A stretch of 64,000 nucleotides of DNA from Streptomyces sp. PCS3-D2. Lineage in GTDB: Bacteria; Actinomycetota; Actinomycetes; Streptomycetales; Streptomycetaceae. The stretch lies in contig NZ_CP097800.1 in assembly GCF_000612545.2 (NCBI RefSeq), positions 1,488,001-1,552,000 on the forward strand, in the 5' to 3' direction. A model generated the notes under the pieces. It made no database searches, was not told the origin of the DNA, and saw only the letters and a program-made list of their open reading frames with translations. The number at the start of each line of letters is the position of its first letter. Positions within the stretch are counted from its first letter, which is position 1. Made by a program: the position numbers and the translations under genes. Positions 16,530 to 25,382 of the stretch are shown here, piece after piece.

Positions 16530-17129
16530 TCAGCTTTGTTCGAAGAGCAGGCCGTTCTTCTCCTCGTACAGCGCCCCGGTGCGCGGACACTCCCACGCGC
16601 CCGGCTCACCCCCGCGCTCCACCAGCCGGACCCCCGCCCGGCCCACCCAGCCGATCCGGCGGGCCGGCACCCCGGCCACGAGCGCGAAGTCCGGTACGTC
16701 CCTGGAGACCACCGCGCCGGCCGCGACGAGGGCCCAGCGCCCCACGCGCACCCCGGCCACGCACACCGAACGGGCGCCCAGCGAAGCGCCCTCGGCGACG
16801 ACGACCCCGGCGGCCTCCCAGTCCCCGTCGCGCTTGAGACGGCCGTCGGGGTCCACGGCACGCGGGTAGAAGTCGTTGGTCAGGACGGCGGCCGGGCCGA
16901 TGAACACCCCGTCGCCGAGTTCCGCCGGCTCGTAGACCAGCGCGTAGTTCTGGAGTTTGACGTGGTCGCCGATCCGGACGCCCGGCCCGACGTACGCGCC
17001 GCGCCCCACGATGCACCCGCGCCCGAGCCGGGCCTCCTCGCGTATCTGCGCCAGATCCCAGATCGTGGTCCCCTCGCCGAGCTCGGCGCTCTCGTCGACC
17101 TGCGAGGTGGGTTGAATGCGGACACTCAC
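16530..17129 (-). CDS. Left-handed beta-helix (hexapeptide) N/O-acyltransferase
   Basis: 199 residues with repeated hexapeptides ([LIV]GxGxxI-type: LGEGTTIWDLAQI, LGRGCIVGRGAYVGPGVRIG, VRVGRWALVAAGAVV) that fold into a left-handed beta-helix trimer. Similar to WlbB/WbbJ-type enzymes that acetylate amino-sugars during surface polysaccharide synthesis. GTG 17129 lies behind GGGGA and gives the family-typical N terminus SVRIQPTSQVDE. The last 30 residues include C-P-R-T-G. Same strand as the polysaccharide operon but separated by 433 bp, so probably its own transcript with a role in decorating the same polymer. Confidence 0.85.
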   Translation of the reverse strand: MSVRIQPTSQVDESAELGEGTTIWDLAQIREEARLGRGCIVGRGAYVGPGVRIGDHVKLQNYALVYEPAELGDGVFIGPAAVLTNDFYPRAVDPDGRLKRDGDWEAAGVVVAEGASLGARSVCVAGVRVGRWALVAAGAVVSRDVPDFALVAGVPARRIGWVGRAGVRLVERGGEPGAWECPRTGALYEEKNGLLFEQS

Positions 17130-17310
17130 GGCACGGTCCCCTAACGGTTCGCGAGGCGTACGGAGGCGCACGGACGTGCGCACGCACAGGAGTCCGGACG
17201 TTCAGACGTTCCGGTGCTCAGACGTACGGAAGTACGCGCCGAGCATATGTGCCCGCGGGCCGCTCCACCCGTGGAACCGCCGACTGTTCATCCGACGCAC
17301 CGGGGACCGG

Positions 17311-17550
17311 TCACAGGAGGCGTTCGGGCGGAGGGGCGACGGCGACCCCGCGCGTGCGCGGCCGCCCGTCGGCGGAGAGGAACTCCACATCGCGCACGGG
17401 ATCGGCCGTGACGTGGCCGACCGCGGCGGCCATCCGGCCGCGGGGGTGGGCGTGCAGCGCCGCCAGGACCCGGCCGGTGTGCTCGGCCGGGACGAACAGG
17501 CACAGGCACCCGGCGCACGCGGCGTCCAGCGGGGCGCAGTCGCTGGGCAC
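17311..17550 (-). CDS. Small hypothetical protein or gene remnant
   Basis: 79 codons with strong G/C third-position bias, starting at GTG 17550 without a clear ribosome-binding site. The centre (GCLCLFVPAEHTGRVLAALH ... MAAAVGHVTADPV) resembles the C-terminal half of AIR-synthase-related enzymes (HypE/PurM/ThiL type), in which a 'value; alpha-helix; IG-x-V' pattern occurs. It may be a decayed fragment or a short actinobacterial protein. The four cysteines near the N terminus are a curious feature. Confidence 0.4.
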   Translation of the reverse strand: MPSDCAPLDAACAGCLCLFVPAEHTGRVLAALHAHPRGRMAAAVGHVTADPVRDVEFLSADGRPRTRGVAVAPPPERLL

Positions 17551-17685
17551 TCGGGATCGTGCCGGGCCCGGGTCCGGGCCGGCGCCCGGGCCTGCGGACG
17601 CGGGTGAAACCCGAGCGGCTGTGGGGCGTTAGGGAATGGGGCCGCCCCTCGGCCCCGACGCACGCGCAGAAGCACGAGGAGCACG

Positions 17686-18594
17686 ATGACACACCCCAGG
17701 CCGGCCGGACGCCGCCGGATGAAACTGGCAGCCCGGTGCCGGGTGGCCACTGAGGCCTCCGCCTTCGGGATGGTCGTCTTCTGCGTGATCCTGCTCAACG
17801 CCGCGCTGATGGGCGTCGAGACGTACAGCGGGCTGGCCGCGGAGTACCAGGGCGTGCTGCGGATCGCCGAGCGGTGCTGCCTGGCCCTGTTCACGCTGGA
17901 GATGCTGCTGCGCGTCGGCGCCTTCGCGGACCGGCCGAGCGCGTTCTTGCGCGACCCGTGGAACGTCTTCGACCTCGCGGTGGTCGCCTCCGCCTTCGTC
18001 CCGTTCGTCCGCGAGAACACCACCCTGCTGCGGCTGCTGCGGCTGGCCCGGGTACTGCGCACGGCCCGTTTCCTGCCGCACCTGCGCATCCTGCTGATCG
18101 CGGTCGGCCGCAGCCTGCCCGGCACCGCCAGCTTCCTGTTCGTCGGCGGACTGGTCCTGTACGTGTACGCCATGGTCGGCTGGGTCTGCTTCGCCGAGTC
18201 CGACCCCGGACACTACGGCTCCGTGGGCCGCGCGATGCTCACGCTGTTCCTGCTGACCACCCTCGACGGCCTGACGGACGCCGTCCGCGCGGGACTGGAG
18301 ATCTCCCGCCTGAGCATCGTCTACTACGCCTCCTACGCGCTGCTCGCCTCCTTCGTCCTGGTCAACGTCCTGATCGGGGTGGTCCTCAACTCCCTCGACG
18401 AGGCACGTGAGATCGAGGACGCCGCCGGCCGCGAACGCCGGCAGCCGGACCCGCAGCCGAGCGCGGGAACCGCCCCGGACGTCCGGGACCGCATCGCGGC
18501 GGCGCGCCGCGCCCTGGACGAGATCGAGGCGGGCCTCCCCGCCCGGGACGGGCTTCCCCCACGCGTCCTGGAGACCTCCCGCAGCGGCTCCTGA
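17686..18594 (+). CDS. Voltage-sensor-type ion channel, six transmembrane segments
   Basis: 302 residues, one-domain ion_trans family like bacterial sodium channels. S1 at about 25-45, S2-S3 at about 60-105, and S4 with arginines at every third position (116, 119, 122, 125, 128). After S5 comes a pore loop with filter TLDGLTD at about 192-198, then S6 at about 210-235. The tail (240-285) is charged and helical, fitting a tetramerising coiled coil. Classic NaChBac channels have TLESWAS, so here Glu is replaced by Asp and Trp by Leu; ion selectivity cannot be inferred. ATG 17686 follows GGAGCACG. It is convergent with the vWA gene, 19 bp from its stop. Confidence 0.85.
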   Translation: MTHPRPAGRRRMKLAARCRVATEASAFGMVVFCVILLNAALMGVETYSGLAAEYQGVLRIAERCCLALFTLEMLLRVGAFADRPSAFLRDPWNVFDLAVVASAFVPFVRENTTLLRLLRLARVLRTARFLPHLRILLIAVGRSLPGTASFLFVGGLVLYVYAMVGWVCFAESDPGHYGSVGRAMLTLFLLTTLDGLTDAVRAGLEISRLSIVYYASYALLASFVLVNVLIGVVLNSLDEAREIEDAAGRERRQPDPQPSAGTAPDVRDRIAAARRALDEIEAGLPARDGLPPRVLETSRSGS

Positions 18595-18613
18595 CCGGTC
18601 GGACGCCGCCCGT

Positions 18614-21600
18614 TCACTGTTCCCCGCCGCCGAGCAGGTGGATGTCCCAGGTGTCGTCCGGACGCCGGCGGACCGCCCAGCGGCCTGGCCGGTCCTCGAA
18701 GGCGGACCCGGGCGGCTCCCGGAGGCTCAGCTGTTCCAGCCTGACCCTGCCCCGGAAGGTGGCTCCGCCGAAGTCCACCGGTCCTCGGAACACCGCACCG
18801 GTGGACACCAGTCCCAGTTCCCAGGTCGTGGAGGCGAAGGAGACCGGTCCGGTGAAGGAGGCCCCGCTCAGCCCGGTCAGGCCGCAGAACACCGCGCGCG
18901 AGAAGTCCGCGGCCGCGACCGCCCGCAGCCCGTTCAGGTCCGCCGAGGCCTCCAGCACCGCACGGGCGAAGGACACCTCGTCCAGGAAGACGCTGTCCGA
19001 GAAGCCCGCCAGTCCGCGGAACTGCGCGCGGCGGAAGTCGGCTCCCGCCCGGAACCGGCTGCGGTCGAAGTCGCCGACGCCCAGGAACACGGCGCGGTCG
19101 AAGGAGGCCCGTCCGGCGAAGGTGGAGTTCCCGAGCCTGGCCCGCCCGGCGAAAACGGCCCGGGTGAAGGATGCGCGGGCCAGGAACTCGATGCCGCCCT
19201 CGTTCCAGTCGTCCACGAAGGTGGCGCGGTCGAAGGCCGCCCCGCCCAGCGTGACGGGCTGCGAGCGGGACTCCCGCAAGACGTTCAGGAGCCGCTGGAG
19301 CAGCCCTCCCTCGAAGGTGGTTCCCCGGAAGTCCACCGCGGCCCCGGGCCCGAGGGTCTCCAGGTACGCGTGCTCCTCGTCGGGATCGAGATGGGCGAGG
19401 CACGCGTCGTGGCCGGGCAGCCGGATTCCCGTGCACGGGGCGCGGAGATCCTCCGCCCCACGGCGACCGCACACCGGCCACGCGACGCCGGCCTCCTGTG
19501 ACCCGTCGGCCTCGGTCAGGGCCGCGCCGAGTCCCTGGGGGTCGGTGCACAACCAGCCGTCCCCCGTGCCGCCGAGCGGCACGAGGGCACGCGTCGCCGT
19601 GGGGCCGACCTCCTCGCCGAGCGCCTCGTACAGGGGGTGGGACAGGGCGACGTTCAGGGACCAGGGAAACCGCCGGCGCCGCTCCGTCATCCCGGGATGC
19701 CGGACGATCCGGACGGCCTCGGACGCGGGCGGCCCGGTGGGGTCGCCGCCCAGCGGGACGGTCGCGGCAGGCCCCACGGCCACGGCCACGTCGAGCGGGA
19801 GGGGACCGCTGCCCAGACCTGCGAACCGGCCCGTCTCGTCGTGGAGTTCGGTCAGCAGTCGGCCGGCCTTGCCGAGGGCTCCCGGCCCCGCCAGCAGCAG
19901 GACCACGGGTGCACCGGGCTCACCGCCGTCCGGCCGCTCGGTGACGCCCGCCTCCGCGACGCACCGCGTCAGCAGTTCCACCGTCTCCGCGTGGAGCGAG
20001 CTGCCGGCCCGATGCACACCATCGCCGGCGGGCCGCACGGCCAGGCACACGGAGGCGGTCGCCACCGGACGTACCGGCCCGTGCTCCGCCATCACGGCAC
20101 GGAAGCCGGGCTGTTCCAGGAGGGCGCGGCCCGACAGGAACACCATGCGGTCGGGCCAGACGCCGTGGACGACGCCGATCAGCGTGCCGTCGCGGGAGAC
20201 CGGGCCGCCGCGGTAGTGGGTCCAGGCCTCCGGTTCCCCGGACAGCCGGACCAGCTCCCCGTTGCGGGCGCCCTCGTACGGAACCACCTCCCCCGTCAGG
20301 GCGACGGGCTCCCCCTGGTCGGTGCGGCCGTCGACCCGCACCCGCGCGACCTGGTCGTCCGCGGTCAGCCAGGGCAGGGGCAGCGCGCAGACCGTCGGGT
20401 CCGCGAGGTCCTCGTCGGCCAGCAGCAGAAACACCCTGGGCAGCGCGTCGTCCCACCACAGCGGTCGGCACGGGACCTCGCGACCGCCGGCCCGGACCCA
20501 GGCGACGGTGCTCCGGGCCGGCGGGGCGTCCCCGACCGTGAGGACCAGCCGCGCCGTGAGCAGGACGCCGACCTCCTGCGGCTCCGGCACCGGCTCGTGG
20601 CGGACCCGTACGACCCGGTCCGCCAGACCGGGTTCTCCCGGCGGCCGGGTGGCGAACGCCAGGGTGGCGTCGGCCACCCGGCGGCGGCCCTCGCGGCCGT
20701 CGGCGACACGGGTCGCGGAGAAGTCCGGCCCGGTGCCGCGGCTGCGGGTCATGTACTCCCACACACGGCGGCGGACCAGTTCCCGTACGGCGGCCACGTC
20801 CCCGCGCAGCTGCGAGCCGAGCAGCACCTCGCGGACACCGGGCAGGAACTCGAACTCCAGCTCCTCGGCGTCCCGTTCGTGGTCCCAGGGGGCGAACAGT
20901 CCGCCGAGGGCGACCTCGGCGAGGTGGCCGTGCTCGGAGCCTCCCAGCAGGGAGCGCCGGACCAGGTTCATGACCGGCAGGGTCAGCGGTACGGCGGCCA
21001 GGTGCGCGGCCAGCTGCTGAGCGGTCGGGGAGGCACTTGCGCGGAAGCGTTCCACCACGTCCAGGGGGTTGTGGGGAGCGGCCGCGGTGCTTTCGCCCAC
21101 GCGCGGCGCTCCCGGCCCGCGCTCCGGATCCGCGTCCAGCCGCAGACAGCCCAGGCGTCGCCAGCGGCCGTCTCCGGCGACCACCCGCACCAGCCGGGCC
21201 AGACCGCCCGGGGCGACGCCGACCACGGGGACGATGTCGGGCGCGCGGCCGCGCGCGGTCCGCGATCGCCGGGCGGTCGCCACCCGTTGCCAGGAGCGGG
21301 TGGCCGCCGCGGGCCGGTCAGCCCGGACGGCGAAGGGGACCGGCCGGACGGCGCCGCGCGTCCAGAGCCGTTCGGGCAGCACGTTCAGCACGGCCACCGC
21401 GTTGTGCGTGCACCAGTGCCGGAGCACGCCCTGCACGGAGGCCTCGCGCCAGCCGCCCGCCACGGTGTCGGAGAGGACCAGGATCAGCCTGCGGCCCGCG
21501 GGGTCGGCCAGCTCCAGCGGGTTGCGGGGCGCGTCGGACCGGCCGCGGGTGAGCATCACGGGGGCGCCGTAGCCGGTGCCCGTCAGCCGCCAGACCCGTA

Positions 21601-22204
21601 CGTCGCGGAAGACGCCGCTGCGGGTCAGTACGCGGCGCAGTTCGTCCACGAGGTCCGCCCACAGCAGCATCGAATGGTGCGTGTCGACCACGAGCGCCAG
21701 GTCCAGCCAGCGGCTCTCGGCCGGGCGCAGGACGGGGGTCGGCACCATCCGCTCGATGCTGCGCTCCACGGTGAGCTGCTCGTCGAGCTCTTCACCCGGA
21801 CCTCCGATGGAGCGCCGGCCGACCGGCCGCAGGGCGCGCATCAGGGCGAGCGGGTCGTCGAGGGAGGCGGCGCGGGGCAGTCGTACGGGTGAGCCCCGGC
21901 GGCCGGCGCCGTCGTCGCCGGGTTTCCCGGCCGGGTCGGCGACGGATGCGGGGAAGAGCCTGACGGCCGGGTGGCCGTCGGCCGGGCCGCCGGCAGGCGT
22001 CGCGGCCTCGGGTGCCGTGGTGTCAGCGGCCGGCGGCCGCTCGTCCGCGGCGTCGCCGAGCGGCAGCGCGGGCGGGCGGGACCAGGCGGGGTCCACCCGG
22101 GCGGCCAACCACAGGATGTCGGCGATCTCCTCGGTGCCGATGCCGGGGCGCGGGCCCGCGTCCTCGGCACCGTCGGCGAGGGCGGCGAGCAGCTCCCCGA
22201 TCAC
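18614..22204 (-). CDS. vWA-like SAV_2336-type protein with degenerate trypsin-like domain and pentapeptide repeats
   Basis: 1,196 residues, last gene of the predicted conflict operon. About 1-160 is an N-terminal region like SAV_2336 proteins; about 165-490 is vWA-like (DLALVVDTHHSMLLW in place of the DxSxS MIDAS; ILVLSDTVAGGW). About 535-700 has a chymotrypsin-like layout (VGVLLTARLVLTVGD ... YRGGPVSRDGTLIGVVHG), but the usual LTCAH histidine and GxSGGP serine are missing, so it should not be catalytic. A second alpha/beta segment lies at 710-880. A Cys/His knuckle (PVCGRRGAEDL ... CLAHL, 911-939) leads into pentapeptide repeats at about 955-1150 (ADFRRAQFRG, ASFDRAVF). GTG 22204 overlaps the ATPase stop (GTGA), so the two should be co-translated. 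Confidence 0.8.
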   Translation of the reverse strand: MIGELLAALADGAEDAGPRPGIGTEEIADILWLAARVDPAWSRPPALPLGDAADERPPAADTTAPEAATPAGGPADGHPAVRLFPASVADPAGKPGDDGAGRRGSPVRLPRAASLDDPLALMRALRPVGRRSIGGPGEELDEQLTVERSIERMVPTPVLRPAESRWLDLALVVDTHHSMLLWADLVDELRRVLTRSGVFRDVRVWRLTGTGYGAPVMLTRGRSDAPRNPLELADPAGRRLILVLSDTVAGGWREASVQGVLRHWCTHNAVAVLNVLPERLWTRGAVRPVPFAVRADRPAAATRSWQRVATARRSRTARGRAPDIVPVVGVAPGGLARLVRVVAGDGRWRRLGCLRLDADPERGPGAPRVGESTAAAPHNPLDVVERFRASASPTAQQLAAHLAAVPLTLPVMNLVRRSLLGGSEHGHLAEVALGGLFAPWDHERDAEELEFEFLPGVREVLLGSQLRGDVAAVRELVRRRVWEYMTRSRGTGPDFSATRVADGREGRRRVADATLAFATRPPGEPGLADRVVRVRHEPVPEPQEVGVLLTARLVLTVGDAPPARSTVAWVRAGGREVPCRPLWWDDALPRVFLLLADEDLADPTVCALPLPWLTADDQVARVRVDGRTDQGEPVALTGEVVPYEGARNGELVRLSGEPEAWTHYRGGPVSRDGTLIGVVHGVWPDRMVFLSGRALLEQPGFRAVMAEHGPVRPVATASVCLAVRPAGDGVHRAGSSLHAETVELLTRCVAEAGVTERPDGGEPGAPVVLLLAGPGALGKAGRLLTELHDETGRFAGLGSGPLPLDVAVAVGPAATVPLGGDPTGPPASEAVRIVRHPGMTERRRRFPWSLNVALSHPLYEALGEEVGPTATRALVPLGGTGDGWLCTDPQGLGAALTEADGSQEAGVAWPVCGRRGAEDLRAPCTGIRLPGHDACLAHLDPDEEHAYLETLGPGAAVDFRGTTFEGGLLQRLLNVLRESRSQPVTLGGAAFDRATFVDDWNEGGIEFLARASFTRAVFAGRARLGNSTFAGRASFDRAVFLGVGDFDRSRFRAGADFRRAQFRGLAGFSDSVFLDEVSFARAVLEASADLNGLRAVAAADFSRAVFCGLTGLSGASFTGPVSFASTTWELGLVSTGAVFRGPVDFGGATFRGRVRLEQLSLREPPGSAFEDRPGRWAVRRRPDDTWDIHLLGGGEQ

Positions 22205-23271
22205 GCCGTGGGCCCGGTCAGGTGCTGCATGACGGTCTTGAGGAAGCGGTCGCGGTCGCCGGGCGCGGACCAGGCTCCGGCCAGGCGCAGCTGGATGGCG
22301 TTCAGGAGCTGGTCGGTGGCGAGGTCCCCGTCCCCGGACCGGTCGATGAAGTCCCGGACGAGTTCCCGGTACTCCCCGCCGGCCTCGACGTCGATGCCGA
22401 GGCGGCGGCGCACGATGAGGGCGAGCTTCTCCTCGCCGGGGGGCTCCAGGTGCAGGCGGACGCAGCGGCGCAGGAAGGCGGGCGGGAAGTCGCGTTCGCC
22501 GTTGCTGGTGAGGATGACGATGGGGAAGTAGCGGCACTGCACGCGGCCTTGCGGGATGCGTACGGCGGCGTCCGGGTCGTCGTCGGTACCGATGGCGACG
22601 GCGGGGTCCTCCTGGGCGAGGCGGGCCAGTTCGGGGATGACGAAGCCGCCGTCCTCGAAGACGGTCAGGAGGTCGCCGGGGAGGTCGATGTCGCTCTTGT
22701 CGATCTCGTCGACGAGCAGGACGCGGGGCCGGTCCTGCGGCAGCAGGGCGGTGCCGAGCGGCCCGAGCCGCAGGTAGCGGGAGATCGAGGGTGCGTGGGC
22801 GGGCTCGGGTCCGGCTTCGGGCGTGGGGGCGCCGCCGGGCGGACCGGCCGGCCTGCGCAGTTGGTCCAGCCCGGCCTCCTGGAGGCGGCCGATGGCGTCG
22901 TACAGGTACAGCCCGTCGCGGAGCACGGTCCGGCTGGTGATCGGCCAGTGCAGTACGGGACCCAGGGCGAGGTCCGAAGCGATGCTGTAGGCGAGGGTGG
23001 ACTTCCCGACACCCGGCTTCCCGGTGATCAGCAGCGGCCTGCGCAGGTGCAGGGCGGTGTTGACGACGTCCTTCTCCTGCTCGTCGGGGACGTAGCCCTC
23101 GCCGCGGCTGCGGGTGCGCTCCCAGGCCGGGCCCTCGCACCCGGGCGGCGCGTACCCGGGGTCGGGGGTTCCGGTGAAGTGCCGCCAGGGCGGCGGGGGC
23201 CCGGCTTCCAGGCGGGCGCGGCGGTCCGCGCCCTCACCGGTCCCGTGGTACAGCCACCAGTCCTTCACCAC
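22201..23271 (-). CDS. MoxR-like AAA ATPase of the VMAP-type system
   Basis: 356 residues. A AAA+ ATPase expected to use ATP to remodel or gate its partners. Walker A GKPGVGKST at 84-92; Walker B VLLVDEIDK at 184-192; sensor-1 IVILTSNGERDFP at 251-263; arginine finger candidates Arg268/Arg269 in AFLRRCVRL. Long insert with Pro/Gly between 140 and 160. GTG 23271 is chosen because GGAGG lies 8 bp upstream. It sits 47 bp after the caspase-like gene and overlaps the vWA gene. A MoxR-type ATPase next to a vWA protein and a VMAP protein is the defining core of the predicted ternary conflict systems. Confidence 0.88.
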   Translation of the reverse strand: MVKDWWLYHGTGEGADRRARLEAGPPPPWRHFTGTPDPGYAPPGCEGPAWERTRSRGEGYVPDEQEKDVVNTALHLRRPLLITGKPGVGKSTLAYSIASDLALGPVLHWPITSRTVLRDGLYLYDAIGRLQEAGLDQLRRPAGPPGGAPTPEAGPEPAHAPSISRYLRLGPLGTALLPQDRPRVLLVDEIDKSDIDLPGDLLTVFEDGGFVIPELARLAQEDPAVAIGTDDDPDAAVRIPQGRVQCRYFPIVILTSNGERDFPPAFLRRCVRLHLEPPGEEKLALIVRRRLGIDVEAGGEYRELVRDFIDRSGDGDLATDQLLNAIQLRLAGAWSAPGDRDRFLKTVMQHLTGPTA

Positions 23272-23318
23272 TGCCTCTGCCTCCGTCGTCGTGTCGCCGT
23301 CTGTCGGTGGGGTCGGGG

Positions 23319-25382
23319 TCAGGCCAGGGACCGGAAGCCCGGTATGTCGTCGGGATCGTCCCACAGGAGCACCAACTGGTCTGCTCCTGAGTCGCGTTGG
23401 GCGGCGCTTCGGTCGCTCGCGGCGGCGCCGGCGGCCGCCCGGCGCACTTCGCGCACCCGCGCGGGCAGGGACAGCACGTCCAGTGCGCCGGGATCCGGCC
23501 GTCCGTCGGGCCCGTGCGGCGCGAGCAGGTCGAGGAGCGGGGGCGCCGGCGCGCCGCCGCCGCGCCGCCACACGGCGACCGGCACGCCGCCTTCGAGTAC
23601 GGCTTCGAGCAGGCCCGCGTGCGGGGCGGCGACGGTGTGCGCGAGGACGCACGCGGGCGCCGGCCGGTCGGCCAACTCCATCCCCAGCACGTCCGTGACG
23701 TCGGTCTCCTTCACCACCCGTACGGCCTCGGGGTGCCGGCCGCCCCGGGTGCACAGCCAGCGCCAGCTGGCGTGCCATTCGGCGCGGGTGTCCACGCGTT
23801 CTTGGGGGCAGCGCACCACGACCTGGTGGAGCAGGCCGAGGGCCCGGGGCCGCCCGGCCGGGCCGCGGGGCACCGACCACTGGTCGAAGTCGGCGTCGAG
23901 GAGTTCGTACGGCACGTGGAACTCGATGCGGTCGACGCCGCCCCGGGTCCGCGGCCCGGCCTCGCCGCCCTCGGGCGGCGAGGCACCGACGAGGGCGAGC
24001 CGCCGCAGCAGTTCCCCCCGTACGGCGTCCAGGCGCACGGGCTCGCCCCCCGACTCCCAGATCTGCTCGGTGCGTTCGCCGCTCAGCCAGATCCGGGCCC
24101 GGAGGCCGGGCCCGCCGTCCGGCGGCGGCTCCAGCCCGACGTGCACCACGGTCGTACGCGCCGGGGGCGGCGGCGGGGGCAGCACCGGCAGGACGAGCCG
24201 CTCGCGGGTGGCGTCCACCCAGCCTTTCAGCCGCCCCGCCCAGGCCGCGTCGCCGGCCGTCCCGGCCCGGTCGGCGAGGAAGCGCACGAAGGGTACGGCC
24301 AGCGGCATCCCGCCGTGCCCGCCCTGGCGTTCGTCCAGGTCCTGGACCACCTCCAGCAGGGCGTCGCCGGGCAGGCCCCCGCCGACGGGGGTGGTGCAGC
24401 CGGCCGCCCTGAAGGCCCATGCGTAGGCCTCGTAGGCGCAGCGCGGCAGTTCGCGGCCTTCGAAGACCTCGGCGAGCCCGTCCCAGGCCTGCTGGTCGAG
24501 CCGGGCCGCCCGGGGCGGCGCGGGGGCGGTCAGGCCGTCGTCGAGGAAGGAGCAGGCGTCCCAGTCGCGGTCCACGAGGAACTGCGGGAGTTGCCAGCCC
24601 TCGCCGCGTTCGCGCAGTTCCTGGAAGGTGCGGTGGATGCTGCGGGCGGCGACCGGAAGCCCGCTGACGCTCTCCCGCAGGGAGCGTGCGCCGAGTTCGG
24701 AGAGGAGGGCCTCGGTGAAGCGGCCGGCGCCGCGCTCGGCGTCGTTCTGCGCGGCCTCGCCCTCGCGGGAGGCGTAGAGCCGGAACTGGCGGCGTCCGGG
24801 CACCGCGCTGCCGCCGCCGTAGTCGGTGCTGCCGAAGTTCCACCGGGCGTCGCGGGGCGCGTCCACCCGGCAGGAGTCGACGAGCGCGGCCTGGAGCGGG
24901 AAGCTGCGGTGCTTGACCAGGTCGGTGCGCCACCAGCGCAGTGCCGAGTCGAGGTTGAGGTGCCGGATCTGGCTGGGGCGGGCGTCCGCGCAGGGCAGCA
25001 TCAGCTCCTGGCGCGGCCCGAGGTAACCGTGTCCGGCCCAGAAGATCCACAGCAGGTCGCCGTCGCACTGCGGGAGTTCGTCGAGCAGCGCCGCCTTGAC
25101 GTTCTCCTCGGTCGCGGGCCGGTACGCGGTCCGCAGGGCGTCCATGGCCGGGGAGTCCGGCCAGTGGAGGGCGTCGGGTTCGTCGAGCGGGGACAGCAGC
25201 AGCCTGAGGTTGCCGGGCGGCACCTGGGCGGGGCCGGTCAGCCACTGGGCGAAGCGCAGGGCGTCGCGGGCCGGGCCGCGCAGGTTCCAGCGGTGGCTGA
25301 TGTCGTAGCGCTCGACGCCGGCGACGAGCGCGAAGGTGCGCTGCGGGCCGAGGGCCGGGGGCAGGAAGTCGGAGGGGATCAC
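23319..25382 (-). CDS. Caspase-like peptidase fused to VMAP-type domains
   Basis: 687 residues. N-terminal caspase/metacaspase fold at about 12-260: TFALVAGVERYD opens the p20-like sheet, His118 lies in FWAGHGYLG and the nucleophile Cys171 in ALVDSCRVD, so the His/Cys dyad is intact. About 295-375 is a helical middle domain (VPFVRFLADRA); about 410-687 fits the VMAP C-terminal domain (IEFHVPYELLDADFDQW; end VLLWDDPDDIPGF). It is the predicted executioner of the system. GTG 25382 overlaps the hydrolase stop (GTGA); the 47-bp gap to the ATPase gene carries that gene's own ribosome-binding site. No signal peptide, so it acts in the cytoplasm. Confidence 0.83.
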   Translation of the reverse strand: MIPSDFLPPALGPQRTFALVAGVERYDISHRWNLRGPARDALRFAQWLTGPAQVPPGNLRLLLSPLDEPDALHWPDSPAMDALRTAYRPATEENVKAALLDELPQCDGDLLWIFWAGHGYLGPRQELMLPCADARPSQIRHLNLDSALRWWRTDLVKHRSFPLQAALVDSCRVDAPRDARWNFGSTDYGGGSAVPGRRQFRLYASREGEAAQNDAERGAGRFTEALLSELGARSLRESVSGLPVAARSIHRTFQELRERGEGWQLPQFLVDRDWDACSFLDDGLTAPAPPRAARLDQQAWDGLAEVFEGRELPRCAYEAYAWAFRAAGCTTPVGGGLPGDALLEVVQDLDERQGGHGGMPLAVPFVRFLADRAGTAGDAAWAGRLKGWVDATRERLVLPVLPPPPPPARTTVVHVGLEPPPDGGPGLRARIWLSGERTEQIWESGGEPVRLDAVRGELLRRLALVGASPPEGGEAGPRTRGGVDRIEFHVPYELLDADFDQWSVPRGPAGRPRALGLLHQVVVRCPQERVDTRAEWHASWRWLCTRGGRHPEAVRVVKETDVTDVLGMELADRPAPACVLAHTVAAPHAGLLEAVLEGGVPVAVWRRGGGAPAPPLLDLLAPHGPDGRPDPGALDVLSLPARVREVRRAAAGAAASDRSAAQRDSGADQLVLLWDDPDDIPGFRSLA

